Of a stretch of 64,000 nucleotides of DNA, positions 16,619 through 26,344 are shown in pieces. Position 1 is the first letter of the stretch, and each line of letters opens with the position of its first letter. The notes under the pieces were generated by a model, which saw only the letters and a program-made list of their open reading frames with translations, was not told the DNA's origin and ran no database searches. This stretch comes from Dehalococcoidia bacterium (GTDB lineage Bacteria; Chloroflexota; Dehalococcoidia; UBA2979). Location: the NCBI GenBank assembly GCA_028279505.1, contig JANQNP010000032.1, positions 1 to 64,000 on the forward strand, written 5' to 3'. The position numbers and the translations under genes are program-made.

Positions 16619-18154
16619 GTGAGCGACACAGCGACAGGATCCGACGACGGCGCTTCGACGGCGGCGACCGCGCCGCCGAACGACCACCCGATGGACCCGA
16701 TCTTCCACCCGCGCGCGACCGCGATCATCGGCGTGCCCTCAACCAAGCGCGACAGCGGCGGCGCCCCCAGCAGCTTCCTCGGCGCCCTCCTCGAGATGAA
16801 CTACGAGGAGAACCACGGCCTCTACCCCGTCAACCCGAAGATGGACGAGGTCGAGGGTCTCACCTGCTACCCGTCGCTCCTCGACACCCCTGATCCGGTC
16901 GACCACGTCATTTCGATGGTCCCGGCGCGCGTCGTCCCGATGCTGGTCGACCAGTGCGTCGAGAAGGGCGTGCGGTCGCTCCACCTCTTCACCGCCGGCT
17001 TCGCCGAGACCGGGGATCCGGAGCTCGTCGCCCAGGAAGAGGCGATGATCAAGAAGCTCACCGACGCGGGCATCCGCGCGATCGGCCCCAACTGCATGGG
17101 CCTCTACGTCCCCAGCGAGCGCGTTGCCTTCATGAACGGCTTCCCCACCGAGCCGGGCAACGTCTTCCTGCTCTCCCAGTCGGGCGCCAACGCCGGCGAC
17201 ATCATCCACGGCCTCGCCCGCCGGGGGGTGCGATTCTCCAAGGGCGTCTCCTTCGGCAACGGCGCCGACGTCAAGGCGCACCACCTGCTCGACTACGCCG
17301 CCTCGGACCCCGAGACCGAGGTCGTCGTCGGTTACATGGAGGGCGTCCAGGAGGGCCGCCTCTTCTTCGACGCGCTGAAGCGCTGCGCCCGCGTCAAGCC
17401 CACCGTGATCCTCAAGGGCGGCATCCACGCTGCCGGCGCTCGCGCGGCCAACTCGCACACCGGCTCGCTCGCCGGGTCCATCGAGGTCTTCGAATCGGCC
17501 TGCCGCCAGGCAGGCGCGATGCGCGCCGAGACGATGGATGACCTCCAGGACCTCGTGGTGGCGCTGACCACCAGCGCCAAGAACGTCGACGGCGACGGCG
17601 TCGTGCTCGTCTCCGGTGGCGGCGGCTACGCCGTGCTCGCCTCCGACGCGATCGCCACGGCCGGCCTGGACGTCCCTCAGATGCCCCCCGACACCGTCGA
17701 GGCCCTGCGTGAGTTCATCCCCGTCGCCGGTACGAGCGTGAACAACCCGATCGACACCAACGTCCGAGGCGAAGAGGACCTCAAGCGCACGCTCGACATC
17801 GTCGCCCGCTCCGCGCCCGCCGACGTGGTCTTCACCAACGCCGGGGACCTCGGTGACCGCGACCCGGAGGAAGAGGACCTGCCCCGCGAGGAGCGCATCG
17901 AGCGCGCCGAGGAGCGCTCACGCCACGCCGCCCGCGCGATCGCGGAGCTGCAGGAGTCGACCGGCACCCCGTTCGTTGCGATCGCCCGATCGAGGAGTAG
18001 CAGCGAGATCGCGGCCAAGGCCAGCGACGCCTACGGCCTCGAGGCTCACAAGCACGGCGTCGCGATGTTCCCGAACGTCGCCCGTGCCGCCCGCGCGGTT
18101 GGCCTGATCAACACGTGGCGCGCCCGCCGCAAGGGCCTGCCCGCGCTGTTCTAG
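16619..18154 (+). CDS. CoA-binding/CoA-ligase (succinyl-CoA synthetase alpha-like) protein
   Basis: The 511-residue protein has a CoA-binding Rossmann domain (HPRATAIIGVPSTKRDSGG) and the GPNCMGLYVP region. The ligase domain carries the phospho-histidine motif SHTGSLAGS, as in ADP-forming acyl-CoA synthetases and FdrA-like proteins. No ATP-grasp (beta) domain is present and no partner is encoded nearby, so it would need a separate subunit or have another role. The GTG at 16619 is preferred to the upstream GTG at 16580 because GAGGAC lies just ahead. Its stop overlaps the DUF3179 stop (CTAG). Confidence 0.8.
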   Translation: MSDTATGSDDGASTAATAPPNDHPMDPIFHPRATAIIGVPSTKRDSGGAPSSFLGALLEMNYEENHGLYPVNPKMDEVEGLTCYPSLLDTPDPVDHVISMVPARVVPMLVDQCVEKGVRSLHLFTAGFAETGDPELVAQEEAMIKKLTDAGIRAIGPNCMGLYVPSERVAFMNGFPTEPGNVFLLSQSGANAGDIIHGLARRGVRFSKGVSFGNGADVKAHHLLDYAASDPETEVVVGYMEGVQEGRLFFDALKRCARVKPTVILKGGIHAAGARAANSHTGSLAGSIEVFESACRQAGAMRAETMDDLQDLVVALTTSAKNVDGDGVVLVSGGGGYAVLASDAIATAGLDVPQMPPDTVEALREFIPVAGTSVNNPIDTNVRGEEDLKRTLDIVARSAPADVVFTNAGDLGDRDPEEEDLPREERIERAEERSRHAARAIAELQESTGTPFVAIARSRSSSEIAAKASDAYGLEAHKHGVAMFPNVARAARAVGLINTWRARRKGLPALF

Positions 18155-19377
18155 TCCCGAAGCTCTGCCTCGGGGAACGCGGCGATGAAGGCGTACCAGA
18201 ACGTCGCGCGCGACGGCACCCGTTCAAGCTGAGTGCCGGTCAGCGGCCCCTCGATCGCGCGCCCCGAGAGGTCCCAGATGCTCTCCGTCTGGTCGTCGCG
18301 CCAGACCCCGCCGCCCGCCTCGAAGGTCAGCGACTCGTTCTCGGCCAACTCCCCATCGAGGTCATCGCCCAGCTCCGGGTCGGCGAAGAACGCCGCGCCC
18401 CCAGGTCCGGCCGAGGTGCTGAAGACCGCGACCGGCCGCTCCGCCAGCCAACCGTTGCGCACCCCGTCGCCGATCCGGGTCAGCGAGTACACCGCGTGCT
18501 GCCCGTCCACCTCGAGGCCCAGCACCACGTCGCTCGGCGCGAGCCGCCCGTCCGTCTCGGCCGGGTTCGACTGGAACGGCCGCGCGCCCTCATCGAGGGA
18601 TGCGCCGAGATTAGTGAACGGATCGCGGTCGTAGTTGCGCACGAACCCCGTGTCGCGCGATAGCAGCTTCGTCTCCGGGTGCAGGGCGCGCCACGTCCGC
18701 CACTCGACGCTCTCCGAGGGCAGCGGCGTCAGTCGCTGCCCGGCCAGCTCGCCGACGATCGCCTCGCCCGGCACCTGCCACCAGTAGCTGTACGTCTCCC
18801 GGTCGAACATCACCATGTCGCTCAGGTAGAGCGCGCTCGTGTTGCCGAAGGTTAGCGTCTCGCCGTCCAGCCGCCGGTCGTAGACCACGCTGCTGCGGCA
18901 CAGCGGGCAGTACGTGATCAGGACCGGCTCGCCACCCAGCGTGTCGTTCACGATCTCGTGAAAATTCAAGATCTTGTGCGGATACGCGTACGCCACCCCG
19001 TCCGCCGCCACGTACCCCAGCACGAGGTCGGTTGGGTCGAGCCAGTCCCCCGCGGCCGCCTCCTCATACCGAGGGGAGTCGAGCGGCGGGATCGCGTCCG
19101 AGAGCCGCGCGATCATCGTCGGCGTCGCCCGGCCCAGCGGCACCGACCCGCCGTTGAACGTGTCGAAGACGATCTCGCCCAGCTCCACGGTCCGCTTGCC
19201 GAGGACCAGCGGCTGCTCCTGCCCGGGCACGTCGAGGCGGTCACCCGCCTCGCTGGCCAGCAGGCTCGAGGGCAGTGTCGGGCGCGGCGGCGGCGTCCCC
19301 GCGTCGCTCGTCTCCGACGCGCACGCAGCGGCCAGGACGGCGAACGCGACGCCAACGACGGTCAGCCGGTTGAGCAT
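18151..19377 (-). CDS. DUF3179 domain lipoprotein
   Basis: The 408-residue precursor has a signal peptide ending AVLAAACAS, a lipobox. The DUF3179 domain is recognised by PHKILNFHEIVND, the ITYCPLCRSSVVYDR motif (C-x2-C), GNTSALYLSDMVMFDRETYSYWWQ, and LLSRDTGFVRNYDRDPF. The YCPLC cysteines with nearby histidines suggest metal or redox chemistry outside the membrane, but no function is established. It is convergent with the CoA-ligase-like gene and lies 151 bases after the glutamate dehydrogenase gene on the same strand. Confidence 0.85.
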   Translation of the reverse strand: MLNRLTVVGVAFAVLAAACASETSDAGTPPPRPTLPSSLLASEAGDRLDVPGQEQPLVLGKRTVELGEIVFDTFNGGSVPLGRATPTMIARLSDAIPPLDSPRYEEAAAGDWLDPTDLVLGYVAADGVAYAYPHKILNFHEIVNDTLGGEPVLITYCPLCRSSVVYDRRLDGETLTFGNTSALYLSDMVMFDRETYSYWWQVPGEAIVGELAGQRLTPLPSESVEWRTWRALHPETKLLSRDTGFVRNYDRDPFTNLGASLDEGARPFQSNPAETDGRLAPSDVVLGLEVDGQHAVYSLTRIGDGVRNGWLAERPVAVFSTSAGPGGAAFFADPELGDDLDGELAENESLTFEAGGGVWRDDQTESIWDLSGRAIEGPLTGTQLERVPSRATFWYAFIAAFPEAELRD

Positions 19378-19528
19378 CAGGTCTCCGGGCGGTGGGACCG
19401 GTACCTCCGAGGATTATCGACCACCCTCGGCAGCGCCGTAATCGCGACCACGAAGGCGCCCCATCGCCCGTGATGGCCGCCTGACGAGCTGGGAAGTGCG
19501 GTGGTGCGCGTGCAGCGCCCTGCCCTCG

Positions 19529-22500
19529 CTAGGCGGCAGCCGCCGTCTGGTGCTGCAGGTTCCGCAGCTCGCGCAGCGCCACCGACAGGTGCGACAGGTC
19601 CGTGGTGCTGAGCCCGCGGATCCCCGCGATCAGCTCCTGGCACCGCCCGAGGGCGTCGCCGTTCTCCTCGATCCAGCGCTCCACGGCCGCCTCGGCGTCC
19701 CCACCCTTCGAGGCCCCCGCCACGACGTCCGCCGTCAGCAGCGCGTGCTCCCGATCGAGGTCATCGCGCAACGCCGAGCGAGCCAGCGTCTGCCAGCGAT
19801 CGCCGCGCTGCAGCCGCACGATCCGCTGGCGCAGCCAGTCGATCTCCAGCCGCTCGTCGAGCAGGAAGTAGACGTCCGCGACGTGGCGGACCGGCGCGCC
19901 GGTCTGCTCCGCGACGTTCACCACATCGAGGACCGCGACCAGGAACGGCAGTCCGGCCACGCGCTTCGCGACCGGCTCCGGCACCCCCGTGACGGTCAGC
20001 GCGTCGGTGGAGCGCTGCAGCTCCTCCGCAACCGGTCCATGCACCATCTCCAGCAGCGCCTCCGCGATCGTCGCGGCGGCCGCGCGGAAGCTCTCCACGG
20101 TGGCTGCCACGTCGAGCGGCGGGCGCCGGTTCCGCAGAAACCAGCGCGTGCTGCGCTCGATCAGCCGGCGGCACTCCAGCAGCATCATCGTCTGTGTGCC
20201 CGATCGGACCTCGGCGTCGAGCCCGTTGATCGAGGACCACAGCTCGCCCATGTCGAACGCGTGCCACGCGGCCTGATGCGCCCGCACGATCTCGGCGACC
20301 GTGGCCGATGTCTCGTCCTCCATCCGGTGCACCATCGACAGCCCGGCGCGGCTCACGACGTGATTCGTCATCACCGCCGCGATCAGCTCGCGCCGCAGCG
20401 GGTGCGCCTCGATCTGCTCGGGGAACCGTTCGCGCAGCGCCGTCGGGAAGTACGCCCGCAGCGGACCGCTGAACCACGCGTCGTCCGGCAGATCGGAGGC
20501 GACCAGCGACTGGTAGACGTACAGCTTCGTGTACGCCATCAGCGTCGCCAGCTCCGGCTGCGTCAGCCCCGCGTTCGACGCCCGCCGCTCCGCCAGCTCT
20601 TCGTCCGAGGGCAGCCCCTCCAGCTCCCGGTCGAGGCCCACCTGGCTCTCGAGGCTGTGCATCTGCCGGTCGTGCACATCGATCATCTGGTGCGCCTGCA
20701 CGAACGCGTTCGAGAGCGCACCCGTCTGGTCGTAGTTGTTCTGCAGCACCGTCGCCGCGACCTCGTCGCCCATCGCCTCCAGCAGCTCGTCGCGCTGCTT
20801 CGCCGTCAGGTCGCCGTCGCGGATCACCCGGTCGAGCAGGATCTTGATGTTGACCTCGTGGTCCGAGGTGTCGACACCCGCCGAGTTGTCGATGAAGTCC
20901 GCGTAGACCCGGCCGCTCCGCAGCGCGAACTCGATCCGCGAGGCGTGCGTGAACCCCAGGTTGCCGCCCTCGCCGATCACGCGGCAGCGCAGGTCGGTGG
21001 CGTCCACCCGCACCGCGTCGTTCGCGCGGTCGCCCGCGTCCGCGTCGGTCTCCGTCGACGCCTTCACGTAGGTGCCGATCCCGCCGTTCCACAGCAGGTC
21101 GACCGGCGCCTTGAGGATTTCGGAGATCAGCGCGTTCGGCGTCAGCTCCGTCGCCGTGGTGCCGAGCGCCGCGCGCGCCTCCTCGGACAGCGCGATCGAC
21201 TTCAGGTTGCGCGGGTACACCCCGCCGCCCTCGGAGATCAGCGACCGGTCGTAGTCGTCCCACGACGACCGAGGCAGCGCGAACAGCCGCTCACGCTCCG
21301 CGAACGACCGCTCGATGTCCGGCGTCGGGTCGATGAAGATGTGCCGGTGGTCGAACGCCGCGACCAGCTTGATCGCCGGCGAGAGCAGCATCCCGTTCCC
21401 GAACACGTCGCCCGACATGTCGCCGATGCCGGCGACGGTGAACGGCTGCGTCTGCACGTCGACACCCAGCTCGCGGAAGTGGCGCTTCACCGACTCCCAC
21501 GCCCCGCGCGCCGTGATCCCCATCGCCTTGTGGTCGTAGCCGCTCGAACCGCCCGAGGCGAATCCATCCCCGAGCCAGTAGCCGCGCGACTGCGCGATCT
21601 CGTTCGCGAGGTCGGAGAACGTCGCCGTCCCCTTGTCGGCCGCCACCACGAGGTACGGGTCGTCCCCGTCGATCCGTGCCACGTCCGCCGGTGGCACCAC
21701 CTCGTCATCCACGAGGTTGTCCGTCACATCGAGGAGCGACGAGATGAAGAGCTGGTAGCACTCCGCGACCTCGGCGCGCAGCTGCTCCGGGTCGGCCGGC
21801 GGCTGCCGCAGCACGAACCCGCCCTTGGCGCCGACCGGCACGATCACGGCGTTCTTCGCCATCTGCGCCTTCACCAGCCCGAGGATCTCCGTCCGGAAAT
21901 CCTCGCGGCGGTCGGACCAGCGAATCCCGCCGCGCGAGACGCTGCCCGCGCGGAGGTGCACGCCCTCGACGCGGGCCGAGAACACGAAGATCTCGAAGGC
22001 CGGTCGCGGCTCGGGCACCTCGGGAATCGCCGACGCCTCGATCTTCAGCGCGAGCGTCGGCAGGTACGAGCCGTCTTCAGCGCGCTGGAAGTAGTTCGTC
22101 CGCAGCGTGGCCATCACCAGTGACAGCAGCAGCCGCAGGATCTGGTCCTGCTCGAGGCTGTCCACCTCGGCGAGCTGCCCCTCGAGGGCTTCGACCCGCG
22201 CCTCCACGTCACCGCCGCCCCGCGGGTCGTGCCGCCGCTCGAACAGCCGCACGAGCGCCGCCGAAACAGCGGCGTTCTCGACGAGCGTGTCGGCGATGTA
22301 GGCGTCGCTGAAGCGCGTGCCGATCTGCCGCATGTAGTGCGAGAAGGCCCGGAGCAGCGTCACCTGCCGCCAGGTCAGCCCCGCGGTCACGATCAGCCGG
22401 TTGAGCGAGTCATTGTCGGACTCGCCTCGCCAGGTCGCGGAGAACGCCTCTTCGAACAGCGTGCGCAGCCGTTCCGGCTGCTGGTCGCCAGCGGCCGCGG

Positions 22501-24253
22501 GCAGGCGCAGCCCGAAGTCGTAGACCCAGATCACGCCGTCGCCGCGACGCACGCGCTGCGGGTGCTCCTCGATCACCTCGACCCCGAGGTTGTGGAGGAT
22601 CGGGATCACGTCCGAGAGCGATACGTGCGTGCGGGTCGCGTAGACCTTGAACCGCCACAGCTCGGTCGCGTCCTCGGGGTGGTGCCGGAGCTGCGTGCTC
22701 AGCCCACCGGTGCCGTCGAGCCCCTCGAGGTGGCGGATATCCGACACCGCCGTCCGCGTCGGGTACTGGTCCTGGTACGACCGCTCGAAGGCCCCCGCGT
22801 AGCGCGCGTGGAGCTGCACCCCGCGCGCCTCGCCCTCCGCCTCCACCAGGTCGTCGCGCAGCCCGTCGACCCAGTCGCGGGTGACCCGGCGCAGCCGCGT
22901 CTCGAGGCTCCCGAGGTCCGGCGTCGCCGTCGGCTCGCGGTGGTGCAGGAGGAAGTGCACGCGGGCGACCGGGGCGTCTGTGACCGCCACGGTGAACTCG
23001 ACCTCGTCCGGCGCGAACTCCTCGACGAGGAGCGCCTCGATCCGCAGCCGCTTCTCGGTCGTGTAGTGCTGCCGCGGCACGTAGACGAGGCAGGAGTGGA
23101 AGCGCCCTCGCTCGTCCTCGCGGACCAGCAGCCGCGCCCCGGAGCGCTCGCCGAGCGAGACGATCGCCTGCGCCGACTCGGCCAGCTCGTCGACCCCGAT
23201 CTGGAACAGCTCGTCGCGCGGGTAGCGCTCGAGCGCCGCCTCCAGCGCGCGATAGCCGTGCGACCCCTCCTGGTAGGGCGAGCGCTCGAGGACCGCTCGC
23301 AGCTTCGCGCCCAGCACCGGCAGGTCACGCGCGGCCGTGTTGTAGACGTCCGCGCCGAACAGCCCGAGCAGCAGCACCCGCCCCGCCGGCCGCTCGCCCG
23401 CGGGGCGCTCCACCCACACCTCGTCAAAGCGCATCGGCCGCGCCACCGCCGAGCGGTCGCGCGACTTCGTCACGTACAGCGCCGGGTAGTCTCCCACCGG
23501 CACCGGCTCGACGCGCGCCAGCCGCTCCTCCAGCCGCAGCACCCCGAGCGCGCTGTCGCGTACCGGCTCGAGGGCGCCCCCCACCCCGACCGTGAAGTCG
23601 ATCGCGCCGATGAACGTGAAGTGCCGGTCCTCGAACCACTCGACCAACGCGCGTTCCTCGCTCCCCTCCGGCAGCAGCTCGGCAGCCGCCGAGGCCCGGC
23701 CACGCATCGCCGTCCAGTCGTCCACCGCCAGTCGGGCCTCGGCGAGCACGTCACGGAGCCGCGACTCGATCGCCGCCGCGCGGCTCGCATCCGCGAGCCG
23801 GTCGATCTCGATGTGGAGGTAGACCTCGTCAGCGCCGCCGGCGCCCAGCGTGACGTGGTTCGAGAAGTGGATCCCGATCCCGTCGACGCCGAGCGCGGCG
23901 GTGACCGAGTCGATCAAGAACGGCATCTCCGGAGCAACGACCTCGACCACGCTGTGCCGGCACTGCCAGCCAGCATCCTCGTGGGTGGGGCTGTACACCC
24001 GCACCCGCGCGTCGCGGCCCGCCCGCTCCCGGCCGAACAGCCAGTGCGCGAGCGCCGCCCCGTAGAGGTCAGAGGGGTCGCGGTCGTCCAGCTCCGCCAT
24101 CGGCACCGCGAGGTAGTACTCCCCCAGGAAGCGCTCGAACGCCGTCGTGTCCTCGCCGTCGAACCGATCGCGAGCCCGCTCCACCAGCTGATCGAGGAGC
24201 GCGGTACGCCGGCGGCTCTCGCGGCTGCTGCCAACAAACGGTGCTTGGGCCAT
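19529..24253 (-). CDS. NAD-specific glutamate dehydrogenase, large (about 180 kDa) class
   Basis: The 1574-residue length matches the L_180 class. The N-terminal third carries ACT-like regulatory regions, as suggested by EMPFLIDSVTAALG near residue 95. The catalytic core includes SRGGIRWSDRREDFRTEILGLVKAQMAKNAVIVPVGAKGGFVL (with the lysine and glycine-rich motifs), then the NAD-binding part with GIGDMSGDVFGNGML. It oxidatively deaminates glutamate to 2-oxoglutarate and ammonia. A GGAGGACC-type ribosome site precedes the ATG. The glutamine-synthetase-like gene lies 162 bases upstream on the same strand, suggesting coordinated nitrogen use. Confidence 0.95.
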   Translation of the reverse strand: MAQAPFVGSSRESRRRTALLDQLVERARDRFDGEDTTAFERFLGEYYLAVPMAELDDRDPSDLYGAALAHWLFGRERAGRDARVRVYSPTHEDAGWQCRHSVVEVVAPEMPFLIDSVTAALGVDGIGIHFSNHVTLGAGGADEVYLHIEIDRLADASRAAAIESRLRDVLAEARLAVDDWTAMRGRASAAAELLPEGSEERALVEWFEDRHFTFIGAIDFTVGVGGALEPVRDSALGVLRLEERLARVEPVPVGDYPALYVTKSRDRSAVARPMRFDEVWVERPAGERPAGRVLLLGLFGADVYNTAARDLPVLGAKLRAVLERSPYQEGSHGYRALEAALERYPRDELFQIGVDELAESAQAIVSLGERSGARLLVREDERGRFHSCLVYVPRQHYTTEKRLRIEALLVEEFAPDEVEFTVAVTDAPVARVHFLLHHREPTATPDLGSLETRLRRVTRDWVDGLRDDLVEAEGEARGVQLHARYAGAFERSYQDQYPTRTAVSDIRHLEGLDGTGGLSTQLRHHPEDATELWRFKVYATRTHVSLSDVIPILHNLGVEVIEEHPQRVRRGDGVIWVYDFGLRLPAAAGDQQPERLRTLFEEAFSATWRGESDNDSLNRLIVTAGLTWRQVTLLRAFSHYMRQIGTRFSDAYIADTLVENAAVSAALVRLFERRHDPRGGGDVEARVEALEGQLAEVDSLEQDQILRLLLSLVMATLRTNYFQRAEDGSYLPTLALKIEASAIPEVPEPRPAFEIFVFSARVEGVHLRAGSVSRGGIRWSDRREDFRTEILGLVKAQMAKNAVIVPVGAKGGFVLRQPPADPEQLRAEVAECYQLFISSLLDVTDNLVDDEVVPPADVARIDGDDPYLVVAADKGTATFSDLANEIAQSRGYWLGDGFASGGSSGYDHKAMGITARGAWESVKRHFRELGVDVQTQPFTVAGIGDMSGDVFGNGMLLSPAIKLVAAFDHRHIFIDPTPDIERSFAERERLFALPRSSWDDYDRSLISEGGGVYPRNLKSIALSEEARAALGTTATELTPNALISEILKAPVDLLWNGGIGTYVKASTETDADAGDRANDAVRVDATDLRCRVIGEGGNLGFTHASRIEFALRSGRVYADFIDNSAGVDTSDHEVNIKILLDRVIRDGDLTAKQRDELLEAMGDEVAATVLQNNYDQTGALSNAFVQAHQMIDVHDRQMHSLESQVGLDRELEGLPSDEELAERRASNAGLTQPELATLMAYTKLYVYQSLVASDLPDDAWFSGPLRAYFPTALRERFPEQIEAHPLRRELIAAVMTNHVVSRAGLSMVHRMEDETSATVAEIVRAHQAAWHAFDMGELWSSINGLDAEVRSGTQTMMLLECRRLIERSTRWFLRNRRPPLDVAATVESFRAAAATIAEALLEMVHGPVAEELQRSTDALTVTGVPEPVAKRVAGLPFLVAVLDVVNVAEQTGAPVRHVADVYFLLDERLEIDWLRQRIVRLQRGDRWQTLARSALRDDLDREHALLTADVVAGASKGGDAEAAVERWIEENGDALGRCQELIAGIRGLSTTDLSHLSVALRELRNLQHQTAAAA

Positions 24254-24415
24254 GGCGACGGTCCTCCGGCTCCGGCGATCCGGCGCGCACAGCCACTTGG
24301 GACTGAACGCTCCGATCCAGGGGGATTAACGACTCCACGTCGCGTCCGGCAGATCGGGGCTAGCGAGGGGGTGCCGCGTCAGCAATCGGTGCGGTTCACC
24401 CGGCGAATCTGACGG

Positions 24416-25822
24416 TCAGCCACGCTCGAAGTAGCGGATCCGCTCCCAATCGGTGACCGCGCGGCCGTACGCCGCCGCCTCGGTCCGGTAGAAGTGCGTC
24501 AGGTGCTCGACGACGTCGGCTCCAAAGGCCTCACGCGCGAACGCGCTCGCCTCGAACCGGTCGGTCGCCTCCTCGAGGTTCGTGGGAATCCGCGGATCGC
24601 CGTCGGAGGCGTACACGTCGCCGACAAACGCCGCGGGCGGCTCAATCTGCTGCTCGATCCCGGCCAAGCCGGACGCAACCACCGCCGCGTACGCGACGTA
24701 GGGGTTCACGTCGGCGCCCGGGATCCGGCACTCGATCCGAAGGCTCGGCCCGGAACCGACCACGCGGAACGCCGCAGTCCGGTTGTCCGGCGACCAGGCC
24801 AGCGCCGTCGGCGCCCAGCTCCCCGCCTGGAATCGCTTGTACGAGTTCACCGTCGGCGCGAAGCAGACCATCAGCTCCGTCGCGTACCGCATCCACCCGC
24901 CGAGGAACCAGCGAAACACATCGCTCCCAGGGGTACCGTCCGCATCCGCCTCGCCGGCGAAGGCGCTCGTCAACTGCCCGTCATCGCCCGACCACAGGCT
25001 GACGTGCAGATGCGAACTCGAACCGGCCTGCCCCTCGTCCCACTTCGCCATGAAGGTCGCGCTCGCGCCCCGTTGGTCCGCGATCTCCTTGACCGCCTGC
25101 TTCACCAGCAGATGCCGGTCCGCCATCTCCAACATCGAGGCGTAGCGAACGTTCAGCTCGTGCTGGCCGCGCCCGAACTCTCCCTTGCTGGACTCGACCG
25201 GCACGCCCGACGCTGCGAGGTGCCGTCGAAACGCCCCGTTCAGGTCCTCCGTCCGCGCCCCCTGCAGCAGGTGGTAGTCCTCGATGTACCAGCCCGCCTC
25301 GTTAAGCCCGCGATACGCCCGGTCGGCCGCTTCGAGGTAGGGCGTCCGGAAGAGGTAGTACTCCAGCTCGGAGCCGGCCATCGCCTGGAAGCCCGCCTCG
25401 GACAGCCGCCCGAGCTGGCGGCGCAGCATCGTCCGCGGCGCCACCGCGATCGCCTCGTGCGCCGCGCCCGGGGCCGCCCCGGGCCCCGGCTCCACCTCGG
25501 CGTCGCAGATCACGAGGCCGGTCCGGTCCAGCCACGACACACGCCGCAACGTCCCGAGGTCCGGCACGAGATGCATGTCGCCGTACCCACGCTCCCAGTT
25601 CGCGAACGCGTAGCCCGGCACCGGCTCCATCCCCATGTCCACCGTGAACAGGTAGTCGCAGACGTGCGTCCCGCCGGCGACGTCGTCGAGGAAGAACGAC
25701 GCATCGAGCCGCTTCCCCATCAGCCGGCCGTAGAGGTCCGGCACGGCGAGGATCACCGTGTCGATCGCCCCCTCGGCGACCGCCGAGCCCAGCTCGTTGA
25801 CCGTCAACATGCCCGTGGCCAC
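24416..25822 (-). CDS. Glutamine synthetase family protein (GlnA3/GlnT-like, possibly gamma-glutamylamide synthetase)
   Basis: The 468-residue protein has glutamine synthetase catalytic landmarks: GSELEYYLF, VESSKGEFGRGQHELN, SSSHLHVSLW, VNSYKRFQAGSWAP and the arginine-rich FRVVGSGPSLRIECRIPGADVNPY. It lacks the exact GlnA-I wording and looks like the type found in amine or gamma-glutamyl pathways. It would ligate ammonia or an amine to glutamate using ATP. The second GTG, 25822, is chosen because GGAGGGG sits seven bases ahead; an ATG four codons later is the alternative. A FAD amine oxidase and glutamate dehydrogenase are neighbours, supporting amine catabolism. Confidence 0.85.
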   Translation of the reverse strand: MATGMLTVNELGSAVAEGAIDTVILAVPDLYGRLMGKRLDASFFLDDVAGGTHVCDYLFTVDMGMEPVPGYAFANWERGYGDMHLVPDLGTLRRVSWLDRTGLVICDAEVEPGPGAAPGAAHEAIAVAPRTMLRRQLGRLSEAGFQAMAGSELEYYLFRTPYLEAADRAYRGLNEAGWYIEDYHLLQGARTEDLNGAFRRHLAASGVPVESSKGEFGRGQHELNVRYASMLEMADRHLLVKQAVKEIADQRGASATFMAKWDEGQAGSSSHLHVSLWSGDDGQLTSAFAGEADADGTPGSDVFRWFLGGWMRYATELMVCFAPTVNSYKRFQAGSWAPTALAWSPDNRTAAFRVVGSGPSLRIECRIPGADVNPYVAYAAVVASGLAGIEQQIEPPAAFVGDVYASDGDPRIPTNLEEATDRFEASAFAREAFGADVVEHLTHFYRTEAAAYGRAVTDWERIRYFERG

Positions 25823-26164
25823 TGGCACCCCTCCGGCGCTTCGGCGCTCCGCCGCCCCGCCCCTGTCCTCCGTTCGGCCGACAGGACCGCGGCCAAGAGC
25901 CGACAGCGCGCAGGCCTCGATGCCGACGCCTGGCAGCCGCGGGACGTGGCTCACTGTAAAGGCAACGCCGACGGCCCGGGACGCACGAACGGACCACCGA
26001 ACGATGACCCTCGATCGCATCGCCACCCTGAGACGTGAGCGCCGCCATCTGCCATCGGGCAGCCCGACGCTCGCGTCGCTGACCAACCAGGCGCCGCACG
26101 CGACGCGCGCCCCGCGTCGCGCGGCGTAGCCGCTGCCCGAAAGCACCGCCCGAGGACCATCGAC
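25823..26164. other. Intergenic region upstream of the glutamine-synthetase-family gene
   Basis: The frame of the glutamine-synthetase-like gene stays open leftward through this 342-base gap, but its translation is Arg/Gly/Val-rich and unlike any protein I know, so I treat it as non-coding. A small stem GCGC-TTCG-GCGC (25836-25847) lies directly ahead of the ribosome site. No clear promoter was seen. Confidence 0.5.
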
Positions 26165-26344
26165 ATGGCCGCCCACCGGATCAACTGCGAGCACTGGGAC
26201 GACGCCCGCGGCTGGTGCCCCGCCACCTTCCGAGGCGACGCGCCCGAGGTCCTCTGGGCCGCCGAGGCGCACGTCACGAGCGCACACAACCGCCGCGGCG
26301 GCCCCCGCCTGCGCCAGGAGCTCCGATCGAGGATGACGCGCTAG
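26165..26344 (+). CDS. Small DUF1059-like protein
   Basis: This is a 59-residue frame with a GAGGACC ribosome site seven bases before the ATG. Translation starts MAAHRINCEHWDDARGWCPA, then has FRGDAPEVLWAAEAHVTSAH. The spacing of a leading Cys, a short beta pair with a second Cys, and an A-x-x-H-x-x-x-x-H helix resembles DUF1059 small proteins. No function is known. Its stop overlaps the stop of the convergent FAD oxidoreductase gene by four bases, the same arrangement as several verified convergent pairs here, which supports its reality. The assignment to DUF1059 is tentative. Confidence 0.55.
   Translation: MAAHRINCEHWDDARGWCPATFRGDAPEVLWAAEAHVTSAHNRRGGPRLRQELRSRMTR

Noticed and set aside
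19496..22123. An 875-residue rightward frame antisense to glutamate dehydrogenase
   Set aside because: It has low-complexity, Arg-rich translation, and the opposite strand encodes a well-conserved protein throughout.
25823..26287. N-terminal extension of the glutamine-synthetase-like protein
   Set aside because: It has no family similarity, lies before a good ribosome site and overlaps the DUF1059-like ORF on the other strand.
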